Shown here: positions 16,424 to 23,892 of the stretch, piece after piece | How the letters are laid out: the number at the start of each line of letters is the position of its first letter | Position numbering within the stretch: position 1 is the first letter of the stretch | Assembly (NCBI GenBank): GCA_017477205.1 | Contig: JAFUXE010000007.1 | Location: 68,017 to 132,016 of the forward strand | DNA length: 64,000 nt | Direction of reading: 5' to 3' | DNA from: Alloprevotella sp. | Lineage (GTDB): Bacteria > Bacteroidota > Bacteroidia > Bacteroidales > Bacteroidaceae | Position numbers and translations under genes: made by a program | Notes under the pieces: model-generated | Databases searched by the model: none | Seen by the model: only the letters and a program-made list of their open reading frames with translations | Told to the model about the DNA's origin: nothing

Positions 16424-18208
16424 TTACTCACCCTTTTCCATGGCGGCCTTCAGCGCTGCGAGGGTGTCGTTGTCACCCAGGCTGTTCGTTGCGGCCTGAT
16501 TCTGGATCTTCGGCGTTTCCTCAGCAGCCGGCTTCTTTGCGGCGCGGGGCTTGCGCTCTGCTCGCTTCTCCTCGGGAGCCTCCTCGAAGGTGCGGCTGTG
16601 ACTGAGTAGGATGCGCTTGCCGTCCTTGTTGAACTCGAGCACCTTGAAGGGAAGCTTCTCGCCTTCCTGTGCCTTGGAGCCGTCCTCCTTCTGGAGGTGG
16701 CGCGGCGTGCAGAAGCCTTCCACACCATATTCGAGCTGGATGACAGCACCCTTCTCGAGGACTTCGGTTACGGTGCCTTCGTGAACGCTACCCTCCGTGA
16801 ATACGGTGGAGAATACGTCCCAAGGATTCTCCTCGAGCTGCTTGTGGCCGAGGCTGAGGCGGCGGTTGTCCTTGTCGATTTCGAGCACGACAACTTCCAT
16901 TTCAGCACCGAGCTGCGTGAACTCTCCGGGGTGCTTGATCTTCTTCGTCCAGCTGAGGTCGGAGATGTGGATAAGTCCATCGACGCCTTCCTCGAGCTCA
17001 ACGAATACGCCAAAGTTCGTGAAGTTGCGAACGCGACCCGTGTGGCGGCTGCCTACGGGATACTTTTCCTCGATGTTTGCCCAGGGATCGTCCTTCAGCT
17101 GCTTCAGGCCGAGGGACATCTTGCGTTCCTGACGGTCGAGCGTGAGGATGACGGCTTCGATTTCGTCGCCCACCTTGAGGAATTCCTGTGCGCTGCGGAG
17201 GTGCTGGCTCCAGCTCATCTCGCTGACGTGGATGAGACCTTCAACGCCGGGAGCTACCTCTACGAATGCACCGTAGTCGGCCATTACGACTACGCGGCCC
17301 TTGATGCGGTCACCCACCTTGAGTTCTGCGTCGAGAGCATCCCAGGGATGGGGCGTGAGCTGCTTGAGACCGAGCGCGATGCGCTTCTTCTGCTCGTCGA
17401 AGTCGAGGATGACGACGTTGAGCTTCTGGTCAAGCTGCACGACTTCCTTCGGGTCGCTGACGCGTCCCCAGCTGAGGTCGGTGATGTGGATGAGACCGTC
17501 CACGCCGCCCAGGTCGATGAACACACCGTAGGAGGTGATGTTCTTGACCGTTCCTTCGAGTACCTGACCCTTCTGGAGCTGGCTGATGATCTGCTGCTTC
17601 TGAGCTTCGAGCTCTGCCTCGATGAGTGCCTTGTGGCTGACAACGACATTCTTGTACTCCTGGTTAATCTTGACAACCTGGAATTCCATCGTCTTGCCGA
17701 CGAACACGTCGTAGTCGCGGATGGGCTTGACGTCGATCTGGCTGCCGGGCAGGAATGCCTCGATGCCGAATACATCGACAATCATGCCACCCTTCGTGCG
17801 GCACTTGATGAAGCCCTTGATGACTTCCTTGTCCTCGAGGGCCTGGTTTACGCGGTCCCAAGCCTTGGAGAGGCGGGCCTTGCGGTGGGAAAGGATGAGC
17901 TGGCCATTCTTGTCCTCCTGCGTCTCGATGTAAACCTCGACGGTGTCACCAACGGTGAGATCGGGGTTGTAGCGGAACTCGGAGATGGAGATGGTTCCTT
18001 CGCTCTTGTAGCCGATGCTGACGGTGACGTCACGCTTTGTGATGGCGACAATAGTGCCTTCCACCACTTCGTTTTCGTTCACCTTACCGAGGGTCTCTGC
18101 ATAGACCTTCTCCTGTTGTTCGTGGCTCTCGCCAGTTGCGACTGCGCCTGTTTCGAAGGCTTCCCAGTCGAAGTCAGCCAACGGCTGTACTGTTTTGAAA
18201 TCTGCCAT
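16424..18208 (-). CDS. rpsA: 30S ribosomal protein S1
   Basis: 594 residues from the ATG at 18208 (MADFKTVQPLADFDWE). Six S1 RNA-binding repeats are visible, with typical segments such as GVFIDLGGVDGLIHITDLSW and GAFVEVAPGVEGLIHVSEMSW. S1 binds mRNA at the ribosome and helps start translation, which matters in Bacteroidetes where Shine-Dalgarno sequences are weak. A Lys/Arg/Ala-rich tail follows the last repeat. The gene ends in TAA, evidence that TAA is a normal stop in this genome. Confidence 0.97.
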   Translation of the reverse strand: MADFKTVQPLADFDWEAFETGAVATGESHEQQEKVYAETLGKVNENEVVEGTIVAITKRDVTVSIGYKSEGTISISEFRYNPDLTVGDTVEVYIETQEDKNGQLILSHRKARLSKAWDRVNQALEDKEVIKGFIKCRTKGGMIVDVFGIEAFLPGSQIDVKPIRDYDVFVGKTMEFQVVKINQEYKNVVVSHKALIEAELEAQKQQIISQLQKGQVLEGTVKNITSYGVFIDLGGVDGLIHITDLSWGRVSDPKEVVQLDQKLNVVILDFDEQKKRIALGLKQLTPHPWDALDAELKVGDRIKGRVVVMADYGAFVEVAPGVEGLIHVSEMSWSQHLRSAQEFLKVGDEIEAVILTLDRQERKMSLGLKQLKDDPWANIEEKYPVGSRHTGRVRNFTNFGVFVELEEGVDGLIHISDLSWTKKIKHPGEFTQLGAEMEVVVLEIDKDNRRLSLGHKQLEENPWDVFSTVFTEGSVHEGTVTEVLEKGAVIQLEYGVEGFCTPRHLQKEDGSKAQEGEKLPFKVLEFNKDGKRILLSHSRTFEEAPEEKRAERKPRAAKKPAAEETPKIQNQAATNSLGDNDTLAALKAAMEKGE

Positions 18209-18315
18209 AAATTGTTTTTTCTGGCTTTTTTGACGGACAGCGGCGTGCGCTTGGCACGGCACTTACTGAGCCGTCGTTAATGGTTAAACATGTGAATTAA
18301 AAGAAATTTCGGGCG

Positions 18316-18323
18316 CGAAGATA
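18316..18323 (-). promoter_or_regulatory. -7 element (TATCTTCG) for rpsA
   Basis: On the minus strand this reads TATCTTCG, one base from TAnnTTTG. It leaves a leader of about 100 nt before the S1 start. The same variant is seen in front of nhaD and the GSCFA gene. Confidence 0.45.
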
Positions 18324-18397
18324 GACTTTTCAGTTGGAACCGACGGCATCTGCTGCGCTTTTTTTGCACTTTTTCCGCTCTTCCCCCGCTTTTTTTG

Positions 18398-18405
18398 TAC
18401 TTTTG
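18398..18405 (+). promoter_or_regulatory. -7 element (TACTTTTG) for riboflavin synthase
   Basis: A perfect TAnnTTTG match 37 nt before the ribE start, in a T-rich stretch. No FMN riboswitch was recognised in the short leader. Confidence 0.5.
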
Positions 18406-18441
18406 CATCCCAAGTTTGGGACTAACAAAAAACAAAAAGAT

Positions 18442-19041
18442 ATGTTTTCAGGAATCGTAGAAGGCATGGCACGCGTCGTGGCCATCGAAAAAGAACAGAC
18501 AAACATCCACCTCACCCTTGCATGCGACTTCGTGCAGGAGCTGAAGATAGACCAGAGCATTTCGCACAACGGCGTATGCCTCACCGTCGTACGCCTGACG
18601 GATGAGACCTACACCGTAACCGCCATGGACGAGACGCTGCGCCGCTCGAACCTCGGCCTGCTCCGCGTCGGCGACGAGGTGAACGTGGAGCGCTCCATGA
18701 TGATGAACGGGCGCCTGGACGGACACATCGTGCAGGGGCACGTGGACATGACGGCGGAATGCACGCAGGTGGAAGACGCTGACGGCAGCCACATATACAC
18801 ATTCCGCTACGCCTTCGACCGCGAAATGGCACGTCGCGGCTACATGACGGTGGACAAGGGCAGCGTCACCGTGAACGGCGTGAGCCTCACGGTGTGCAAC
18901 CCGACGGACGACACGTTCCAGGTGGCCATCATCCCCTATACCTTCGACAACACGAACTTCCACGCCATCAAGGTGGGCACGACTGTCAACCTGGAGTTTG
19001 ACATCCTCGGCAAGTACATCGCCCGCCTGCAAGAGTTTTGA
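18442..19041 (+). CDS. ribE: Riboflavin synthase alpha chain
   Basis: 199 residues, the usual family length. Two lumazine-binding repeats are visible: MFSGIVEGMARV at the N-terminus and GHIVQGHVDMTAEC starting the second half. The enzyme dismutates two molecules of 6,7-dimethyl-8-ribityllumazine to give riboflavin. The start at 18442 gives the conserved MFSGIVE terminus; the longer frame from 18334 overlaps the promoter. It lies 24 bp before nth. Confidence 0.96.
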   Translation: MFSGIVEGMARVVAIEKEQTNIHLTLACDFVQELKIDQSISHNGVCLTVVRLTDETYTVTAMDETLRRSNLGLLRVGDEVNVERSMMMNGRLDGHIVQGHVDMTAECTQVEDADGSHIYTFRYAFDREMARRGYMTVDKGSVTVNGVSLTVCNPTDDTFQVAIIPYTFDNTNFHAIKVGTTVNLEFDILGKYIARLQEF

Positions 19042-19065
19042 GTAAGCACCTGCAAACACACCACC

Positions 19066-19764
19066 ATGAAACTTGCCGACAAAACCGCTGAGATTCTCCG
19101 TTACCTTGCGCCCATCTACGGCAACGTGGAGACGGAGCTCGACTACGGGACGCCCTTCCAGCTGCTCGTGGCCACCGTGCTTTCCGCACAGTGCACGGAC
19201 AAGCGCGTCAACATGGTGACGCCCGCCCTCTTCGCGGACTATCCCGACGCGCTGACGATGGCGGAAGCCACGCCCGAAGTGCTCTACGAATACATCAAGA
19301 GCGTGAGCTACCCCAACGCGAAGGCCGCCCACCTTGCAGGACTTGCCCGCATGCTGCGCGACGACTTCGGCGGCGAAGTGCCCCAGACGCGCGAAGAGCT
19401 GGTGCGCCTGCCGGGCGTGGGACGGAAGACGGCAAACGTCGTGCAGGCAGTGGCCTTCGGAAAGTCCGCACTCGCCGTTGACACGCACGTATTCCGCGTG
19501 GCGCACCGCCTCGGCCTTGTCCCCCAAAGCGCCACGACGCCGCTGAAGGTGGAGGAGGCGCTGAGCAAACTGATACCGGCGGAAGACCTGGGGCATTCCC
19601 ATTTCTGGCTCCTGCTGCACGGGCGCTACACCTGCACCGCGCTGCGCCCGAAATGCGAAAAATGCGGGCTTGCCCACCTGTGCAAAGGTCCGATAAGGGC
19701 AAAATCGGGGGAAAGCACGCGAAAAACCTCCCAAAGGCTTGCTTCTTCCCGCAGCAAGCACTAA
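19066..19764 (+). CDS. nth: Endonuclease III
   Basis: 232 residues. A helix-hairpin-helix with LPGVGRKTANVV holds the catalytic Lys, and AVDTHVFRVAHRLGL holds the catalytic Asp. The C-terminal C-x6-C-x2-C-x5-C (CTALRPKCEKCGLAHLC) binds a 4Fe-4S cluster. It removes oxidised pyrimidines and nicks the abasic site in base excision repair. It is probably co-transcribed with ribE. Confidence 0.96.
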   Translation: MKLADKTAEILRYLAPIYGNVETELDYGTPFQLLVATVLSAQCTDKRVNMVTPALFADYPDALTMAEATPEVLYEYIKSVSYPNAKAAHLAGLARMLRDDFGGEVPQTREELVRLPGVGRKTANVVQAVAFGKSALAVDTHVFRVAHRLGLVPQSATTPLKVEEALSKLIPAEDLGHSHFWLLLHGRYTCTALRPKCEKCGLAHLCKGPIRAKSGESTRKTSQRLASSRSKH

Positions 19765-19853
19765 CTTCGCCCCCTGAAAAAGCCACAGCATCCGCCGCAC
19801 TGCCCATACCACCCGCGGCGAAAGATGCTTATGTTTCACCAATAAACGTTTTC

Positions 19854-20903
19854 ATGGGCCTACTTCTTTTCTATGTCATCCTTGTTCTGGTGATATCTTT
19901 CAGTTGCTCCATCCTTGAGGCAACGCTTCTTTCCACGCCTATGACCTTCGTCACGATGAAGGAGGAGGAAGAAGCCAAGGGCTGGCGCACGCTGAAGCAA
20001 TTTAAACAGGACATAGACCGTCCCATCTCGGCCATCCTTACCCTGAACACCATCGCCAATACGGCAGGTGCCGCTGCCGTGGGCTTCCAGACGCGCTTCA
20101 TCTTCCCCGACGCGCCGGAAATCTTCGGCTGGGTGAGTGCCGCCCTGACGCTGCTCATCCTTGTGTGCTCGGAGATTATCCCGAAGACGTTGGGAGCCAC
20201 CTACTGGCGATACATCATCATGCCGGCCGTTCCCGTCATCCGGGGACTCGTGTTCCTGACATGGCCTTTCGTGAAACTGGCAGAATACATCACGAACTTC
20301 ATATCCCCCGCAGAACCTGTGCAGACCGTCAGCCGCGAAGAGGTATCGGCACTGCTCACCGTGGGCACCGAAGAGGGCGTCTTCAAGCAGAAGGAGGACC
20401 GCATGATACAAAACCTCCTGAAGCTCTCGAAGGTGACGGCACGCGACATCATGACGCCCAGCAGCGTCGTGGAAATGGTAGAGGAAACGATGACCGTAGG
20501 GGAATTTCGCGAAGAAGAGACCTCCAAGCACAGCCGCATCCCCGTCTATCGCGACAACGACGACTTCGTGACGGGCTACGTGCTGCGCCAGCACATCCTC
20601 GAAAGCCTCTCGGAAGACAAATTCGACCTGCGCCTTGCCGACATCGCGCGCCCCATCCTCTCCTTCAACGAGAACGACAGCGTGTCGGCCATCTGGGAGC
20701 GCATGCTGGAGAAAAAGGAACATATCTCTGCCGTCATCGACGAATACGGATGCCTGCGCGGCATCGTCACGATGGAAGACGTCATCGAAACGATGCTCGG
20801 CACGGAAATCGTGGACGAGAACGACACCGTGGAGGACATGCAGGAATATGCCCGCGAACAGTGGAAAGAACAACAGAAGACCGATGGAAACGAACCGGCC
20901 TGA
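19854..20903 (+). CDS. CNNM/CBS-domain membrane protein (hemolysin/CorB-like)
   Basis: 349 residues from the ATG at 19854 (MGLLLFYVILVLVISFSCSI). An N-terminal CNNM (DUF21) membrane domain with several helices is followed by two CBS motifs at about 200-310. The usual C-terminal CorC_HlyC domain seems to be missing or very short, since the protein stops about 35 residues after the second CBS motif. Such proteins are linked to divalent-cation export. The end overlaps the rsmG start by 20 bp. Confidence 0.9.
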   Translation: MGLLLFYVILVLVISFSCSILEATLLSTPMTFVTMKEEEEAKGWRTLKQFKQDIDRPISAILTLNTIANTAGAAAVGFQTRFIFPDAPEIFGWVSAALTLLILVCSEIIPKTLGATYWRYIIMPAVPVIRGLVFLTWPFVKLAEYITNFISPAEPVQTVSREEVSALLTVGTEEGVFKQKEDRMIQNLLKLSKVTARDIMTPSSVVEMVEETMTVGEFREEETSKHSRIPVYRDNDDFVTGYVLRQHILESLSEDKFDLRLADIARPILSFNENDSVSAIWERMLEKKEHISAVIDEYGCLRGIVTMEDVIETMLGTEIVDENDTVEDMQEYAREQWKEQQKTDGNEPA

Positions 20904-21522
20904 AGACATCATACTGAAGTACTTCCCCGAACTTTCCCCCCGTCAGAAGGAACAGTTCGGCGCGCTTGATGCCTTGTACCGCGACTGGAATGCGAAGATA
21001 AACATCATCTCGCGCCGCGACATTGACAACCTCTACCCCCACCACGTCCTCCACTCCCTCGCCATTGCCCGCGCCATACAGTTCCGGGCAGGCTCGCGCA
21101 TCCTGGACATCGGGACGGGAGGCGGTTTCCCCGGCATTCCCCTTGCCATTCTGTTTCCCGAAGTGAGCTTCCACCTCATCGACAGCATCGGGAAGAAAAT
21201 CCTCGTGACACAATCCGTTGCCGACGCACTCCACCTGGAGAACGTGACGACGGCACACCGTAACGCCGTGGAGGAACGCGGACGCTATGACTTCGTCGTG
21301 AGCCGCGGCGTGGCGGACTTGCGCGAACTGGCAAAACTCGTGCGCAAGAACATAGAGCGCCGCCAACTGAACTCCCTGCCGCCGGGACTGCTCTGCCTGA
21401 AAGGCGGAAACCTGGAAGGTGAACTGCAGCCCTTCCGCAAACAGGCGCTGACATGGAACCTTAGTGAATTCTTTGCGGAGGAGTTCTTTGAGACCAAGAA
21501 ACTGATTTATGTGCAGCTTTGA
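20884..21522 (+). CDS. rsmG: 16S rRNA (guanine-527-N7) methyltransferase
   Basis: 212 residues from the ATG at 20884. The SAM-binding motif ILDIGTGGGFPGIPLAILFP and the downstream SRGVADL and CLKGGN segments are typical of RsmG (GidB). It overlaps the preceding gene by 20 bp and the next one by 14 bp, indicating tight coupling in one operon. Confidence 0.95.
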   Translation: METNRPEDIILKYFPELSPRQKEQFGALDALYRDWNAKINIISRRDIDNLYPHHVLHSLAIARAIQFRAGSRILDIGTGGGFPGIPLAILFPEVSFHLIDSIGKKILVTQSVADALHLENVTTAHRNAVEERGRYDFVVSRGVADLRELAKLVRKNIERRQLNSLPPGLLCLKGGNLEGELQPFRKQALTWNLSEFFAEEFFETKKLIYVQL

Positions 21523-22186
21523 ATACCGTTGCCTCACGTTCAACTTCATCGAGGAGAACACATATATTATATGGAGCGCGCGCACGCGCGAGGCGGCCAT
21601 CATCGACTGCGGCGCACGCCATCCGGAAGAACAGCACTACCTCACGGACTTCATCACGTCAAGCAAGCTGCGACCCGTGGCGGCTCTCCTGACGCACGCA
21701 CACTTCGACCACATCTTTGGGCTGCAAACCCTCTATGACACATTCGGCCTCCGTCCGCGCATGCACGAGAAGGAACATGCGAACTACGACATGGCCGCAG
21801 AACAGACGGAGCTTTTCCTGCATCGTCGCCTCGACTTCGACGTTCCGCCCGCAGGCCCCGACCTGCACGACGGTGAGGAGATTCCCGTTGGCGACCTACG
21901 GCTGAAAGTCATCGAGACCCCCGGACACACGGCAGGCGGCGTATGCTTCTTCCTCACCCCTTCGCCCGAAGACCCGCCCGCCACAAAGCCGTTGCTCTTC
22001 AGCGGAGACACCCTGTTCCGGGACTCCGTGGGACGCACCGACCTGCCCGGCGGCTCGTGGATAGACATGGAAAAGAGCATCCACAAATGCCTGAACACGC
22101 TGCCCGAGAACACACTCGTGCTGCCAGGACACGGCGAAACGACAACCATCAAAAGCGAAAGAACATTCCACGGCATCGGCTTCTGA
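21509..22186 (+). CDS. MBL-fold metallo-hydrolase (glyoxalase II-like)
   Basis: 225 residues. THAHFDHI gives the HxHxDH metal-binding motif, GDTLFRDSVGRTDLPGG is the typical second block, and LPGHGETTTIKSER carries the last His. Single-domain proteins of this kind are hydroxyacylglutathione-hydrolase-like; the real thioester substrate is unknown. The start inside the rsmG end gives MCSFEYRCLTFNFIEENTYI, a normal family N-terminus. Confidence 0.93.
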   Translation: MCSFEYRCLTFNFIEENTYIIWSARTREAAIIDCGARHPEEQHYLTDFITSSKLRPVAALLTHAHFDHIFGLQTLYDTFGLRPRMHEKEHANYDMAAEQTELFLHRRLDFDVPPAGPDLHDGEEIPVGDLRLKVIETPGHTAGGVCFFLTPSPEDPPATKPLLFSGDTLFRDSVGRTDLPGGSWIDMEKSIHKCLNTLPENTLVLPGHGETTTIKSERTFHGIGF

Positions 22187-22224
22187 GAGAATCCTCCTGA
22201 GAGTATGCCCAATAATATACGACC

Positions 22225-22803
22225 ATGAGCGGAAACAAAGCAAAATTGACAGAACGCATCGCCCAGATGGACGACGACTGTGCGGGCAGACTCCTTGCCC
22301 TGATTGACAGCGGCACGCTGGAAAACGTGCCGAAGGTTGTGGAAGAGCGTCCCGAAGTGCTGGAATGCGACGTCGTGCGCTTTCAGAACAACAAAGAGAA
22401 ATGGGTGGCTTTCGTCGGCCTGATGGACGGCCGTCCCTACGAGATTTTCACGGGCTTGCAGGACGACGAGGAGGGCATCGTGCTGCCCAAGCTTGTCACA
22501 AAGGGACGCATCATCAAGGCCACAAACCCCGACGGCACGCACCGCTACGACTTCCAGTTTGAGAACAAGCGCGGCTACAAGACGACCGTCGAGGGGCTGT
22601 CCGAGAAGTTCAACAAGGAATACTGGAACTACGCGAAGCTTATTTCCGGCGTCCTGCGCTACGGCATGCCGCTGGAGAACGTCGTGCGCCTCGTTAGCTC
22701 CATGCAGATGGAGAGCGAGGACATCAACACGTGGACCGTGGGCGTGGAGCGTGCGCTGAAGAAGTACATCGGCGGCAACACGGTTGAGGACAGCGCACTA
22801 TAG
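22225..22803 (+). CDS. Stand-alone C-terminal (TSCPD-type) domain of class II ribonucleotide reductase
   Basis: 192 residues. From about residue 50 onward the sequence (WVAFVGLMDGRPYEIFTGL, TKGRIIKATNPDGTHRYDF, KTTVEGLSEKFNKEYWNYAK) is what I recognise as the C-terminal part of adenosylcobalamin-dependent ribonucleotide reductase. The catalytic barrel and the final Cys-rich tail are both absent. It has its own ATG and ends cleanly, so it could be a split subunit, a regulatory stand-alone domain, or a remnant. No other nrd gene is in the window. Confidence 0.65.
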   Translation: MSGNKAKLTERIAQMDDDCAGRLLALIDSGTLENVPKVVEERPEVLECDVVRFQNNKEKWVAFVGLMDGRPYEIFTGLQDDEEGIVLPKLVTKGRIIKATNPDGTHRYDFQFENKRGYKTTVEGLSEKFNKEYWNYAKLISGVLRYGMPLENVVRLVSSMQMESEDINTWTVGVERALKKYIGGNTVEDSAL

Positions 22804-22806
22804 CGC

Positions 22807-23424
22807 TCATCTGCCGACAACGACCCGCCCGGTGTTGTCTATCGGGATGACAACGACATCAAAGTCATCGTCGGAAGGCGGGTCGTCCTCCCCACCCTCT
22901 CCGGAGCCGCCTCCGCCTTCATCCTCCGTTTCTATCCAGAAGAAGTCCATCGGCTTGCGGATGCCGATGGTGCGGAAGTATGTCGTCAGCTCCCCCGTAA
23001 CGCCGACAAGGCGGCCGAGGTACTGAGGATGGTCAAACAGGTTGAGCTCGCTGCGCCAGTCTTCGCCGCTGGTGGGAAGGCTCACGGGGAGAACATGCTT
23101 CGAGTCCTTTTCACTGGGGCTGTCAGCAAGAATCAGGTTTGTGTTGACAGCATTCTTCGGACATCCGAACACGCAATTCGACAGCGAGTTCCCGTCAATA
23201 TACCCCACGATATAGCCCACGACAAAGGCGAAGGTGCCATTCTCGGCTTTCATCGCCTGTGCGACGGTCAGGAAGTCGCCGTCTGTGGGAGGCGTTTCGG
23301 GATCGTCCGTCCCAGGTTATTCCGTTTCGGGTTTGGCTGGGTCGTCCTCGTCGGGAATCTCCAGCTTTGAACATGCCGAGAAGAGAGCTGCCGCCATGAG
23401 CCATATCAGAAGTCGTGCTTTCAT
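22807..23424 (-). pseudogene. DUF6359-type lipoprotein gene interrupted by an in-frame TAA
   Basis: From the ATG at 23424 the frame reads a lipoprotein signal (MKARLLIWLMAAALFSAC, lipobox FSAC), then an acidic linker PDEDDPAKPETE, then TAA at 23317-23319. It continues in the same frame as PGTDDPETPPTDGDFLTVAQ into a domain with FAFVVGYIVGYIDGNSL, typical of DUF6359 proteins. One base change would restore a 205-codon frame. Either a nonsense mutation or a sequence error explains it. It ends 3 bp from the convergent TSCPD-domain gene. Confidence 0.75.
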
Positions 23425-23509
23425 TGTGCGTTGAGGTATTGAGGTTGTTTAATCCACACACGTTTTTATGTTTCCCGTAGTCCCCGGGCTTCGCGGATAC
23501 CGGCGTTCC

Positions 23510-23875
23510 TTATCTTTCGCGATAGTCTCGCAGGGTCACACTGATGCCGTCGCAGTCTATGCCAGGTATGGGCGGGGCGCACTTCTTCACCGTCACCTCC
23601 ACCGATGCGACGCGGCTGAAATCCCGCAGAATGCCCTTCCCTATGCGGGCGGCTACGTGCTCCAGCAGGTTTGAAGGTTTCTCCATTTCCCGTTTTACCA
23701 CTTCATAGACGGCGGCATAGTCCACCGTGCCGCGCAGGTCGTCGTGCGCGGTGGCCGCATCGTCAACGTTCACCTCAAGCAAGAGGCTCACACTGTAGTC
23801 TCCGCCCACGACGCGCTCCTGCGGCAGGCATCCGTGGCGCGCACGGAAGCGCAGGTTGTGAAGTCTGATTTCCAT
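23510..23875 (-). CDS. folB: Dihydroneopterin aldolase
   Basis: 121 residues, the normal size. The N-terminus IRLHNLRFRARHGCLPQER and the VDYAAVYEVVKREME and LLEHVAARI segments are characteristic. It converts 7,8-dihydroneopterin to 6-hydroxymethyl-dihydropterin in folate synthesis. It is 17 bp downstream of the murF-alr fusion on the same strand and probably shares its transcript. Confidence 0.95.
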   Translation of the reverse strand: MEIRLHNLRFRARHGCLPQERVVGGDYSVSLLLEVNVDDAATAHDDLRGTVDYAAVYEVVKREMEKPSNLLEHVAARIGKGILRDFSRVASVEVTVKKCAPPIPGIDCDGISVTLRDYRER

Positions 23876-23892
23876 GTCTGACCTTTGAGTTT

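Noticed and set aside
16697..18280. 527-residue plus-strand frame opposite rpsA
   Set aside because: Shadow of the six S1 repeats, with no start context and no motif.
22807..23424. Alternative genetic code in which TAA is sense
   Set aside because: rpsA and other intact genes end in TAA; two broken genes are better explained by mutation or sequence error.
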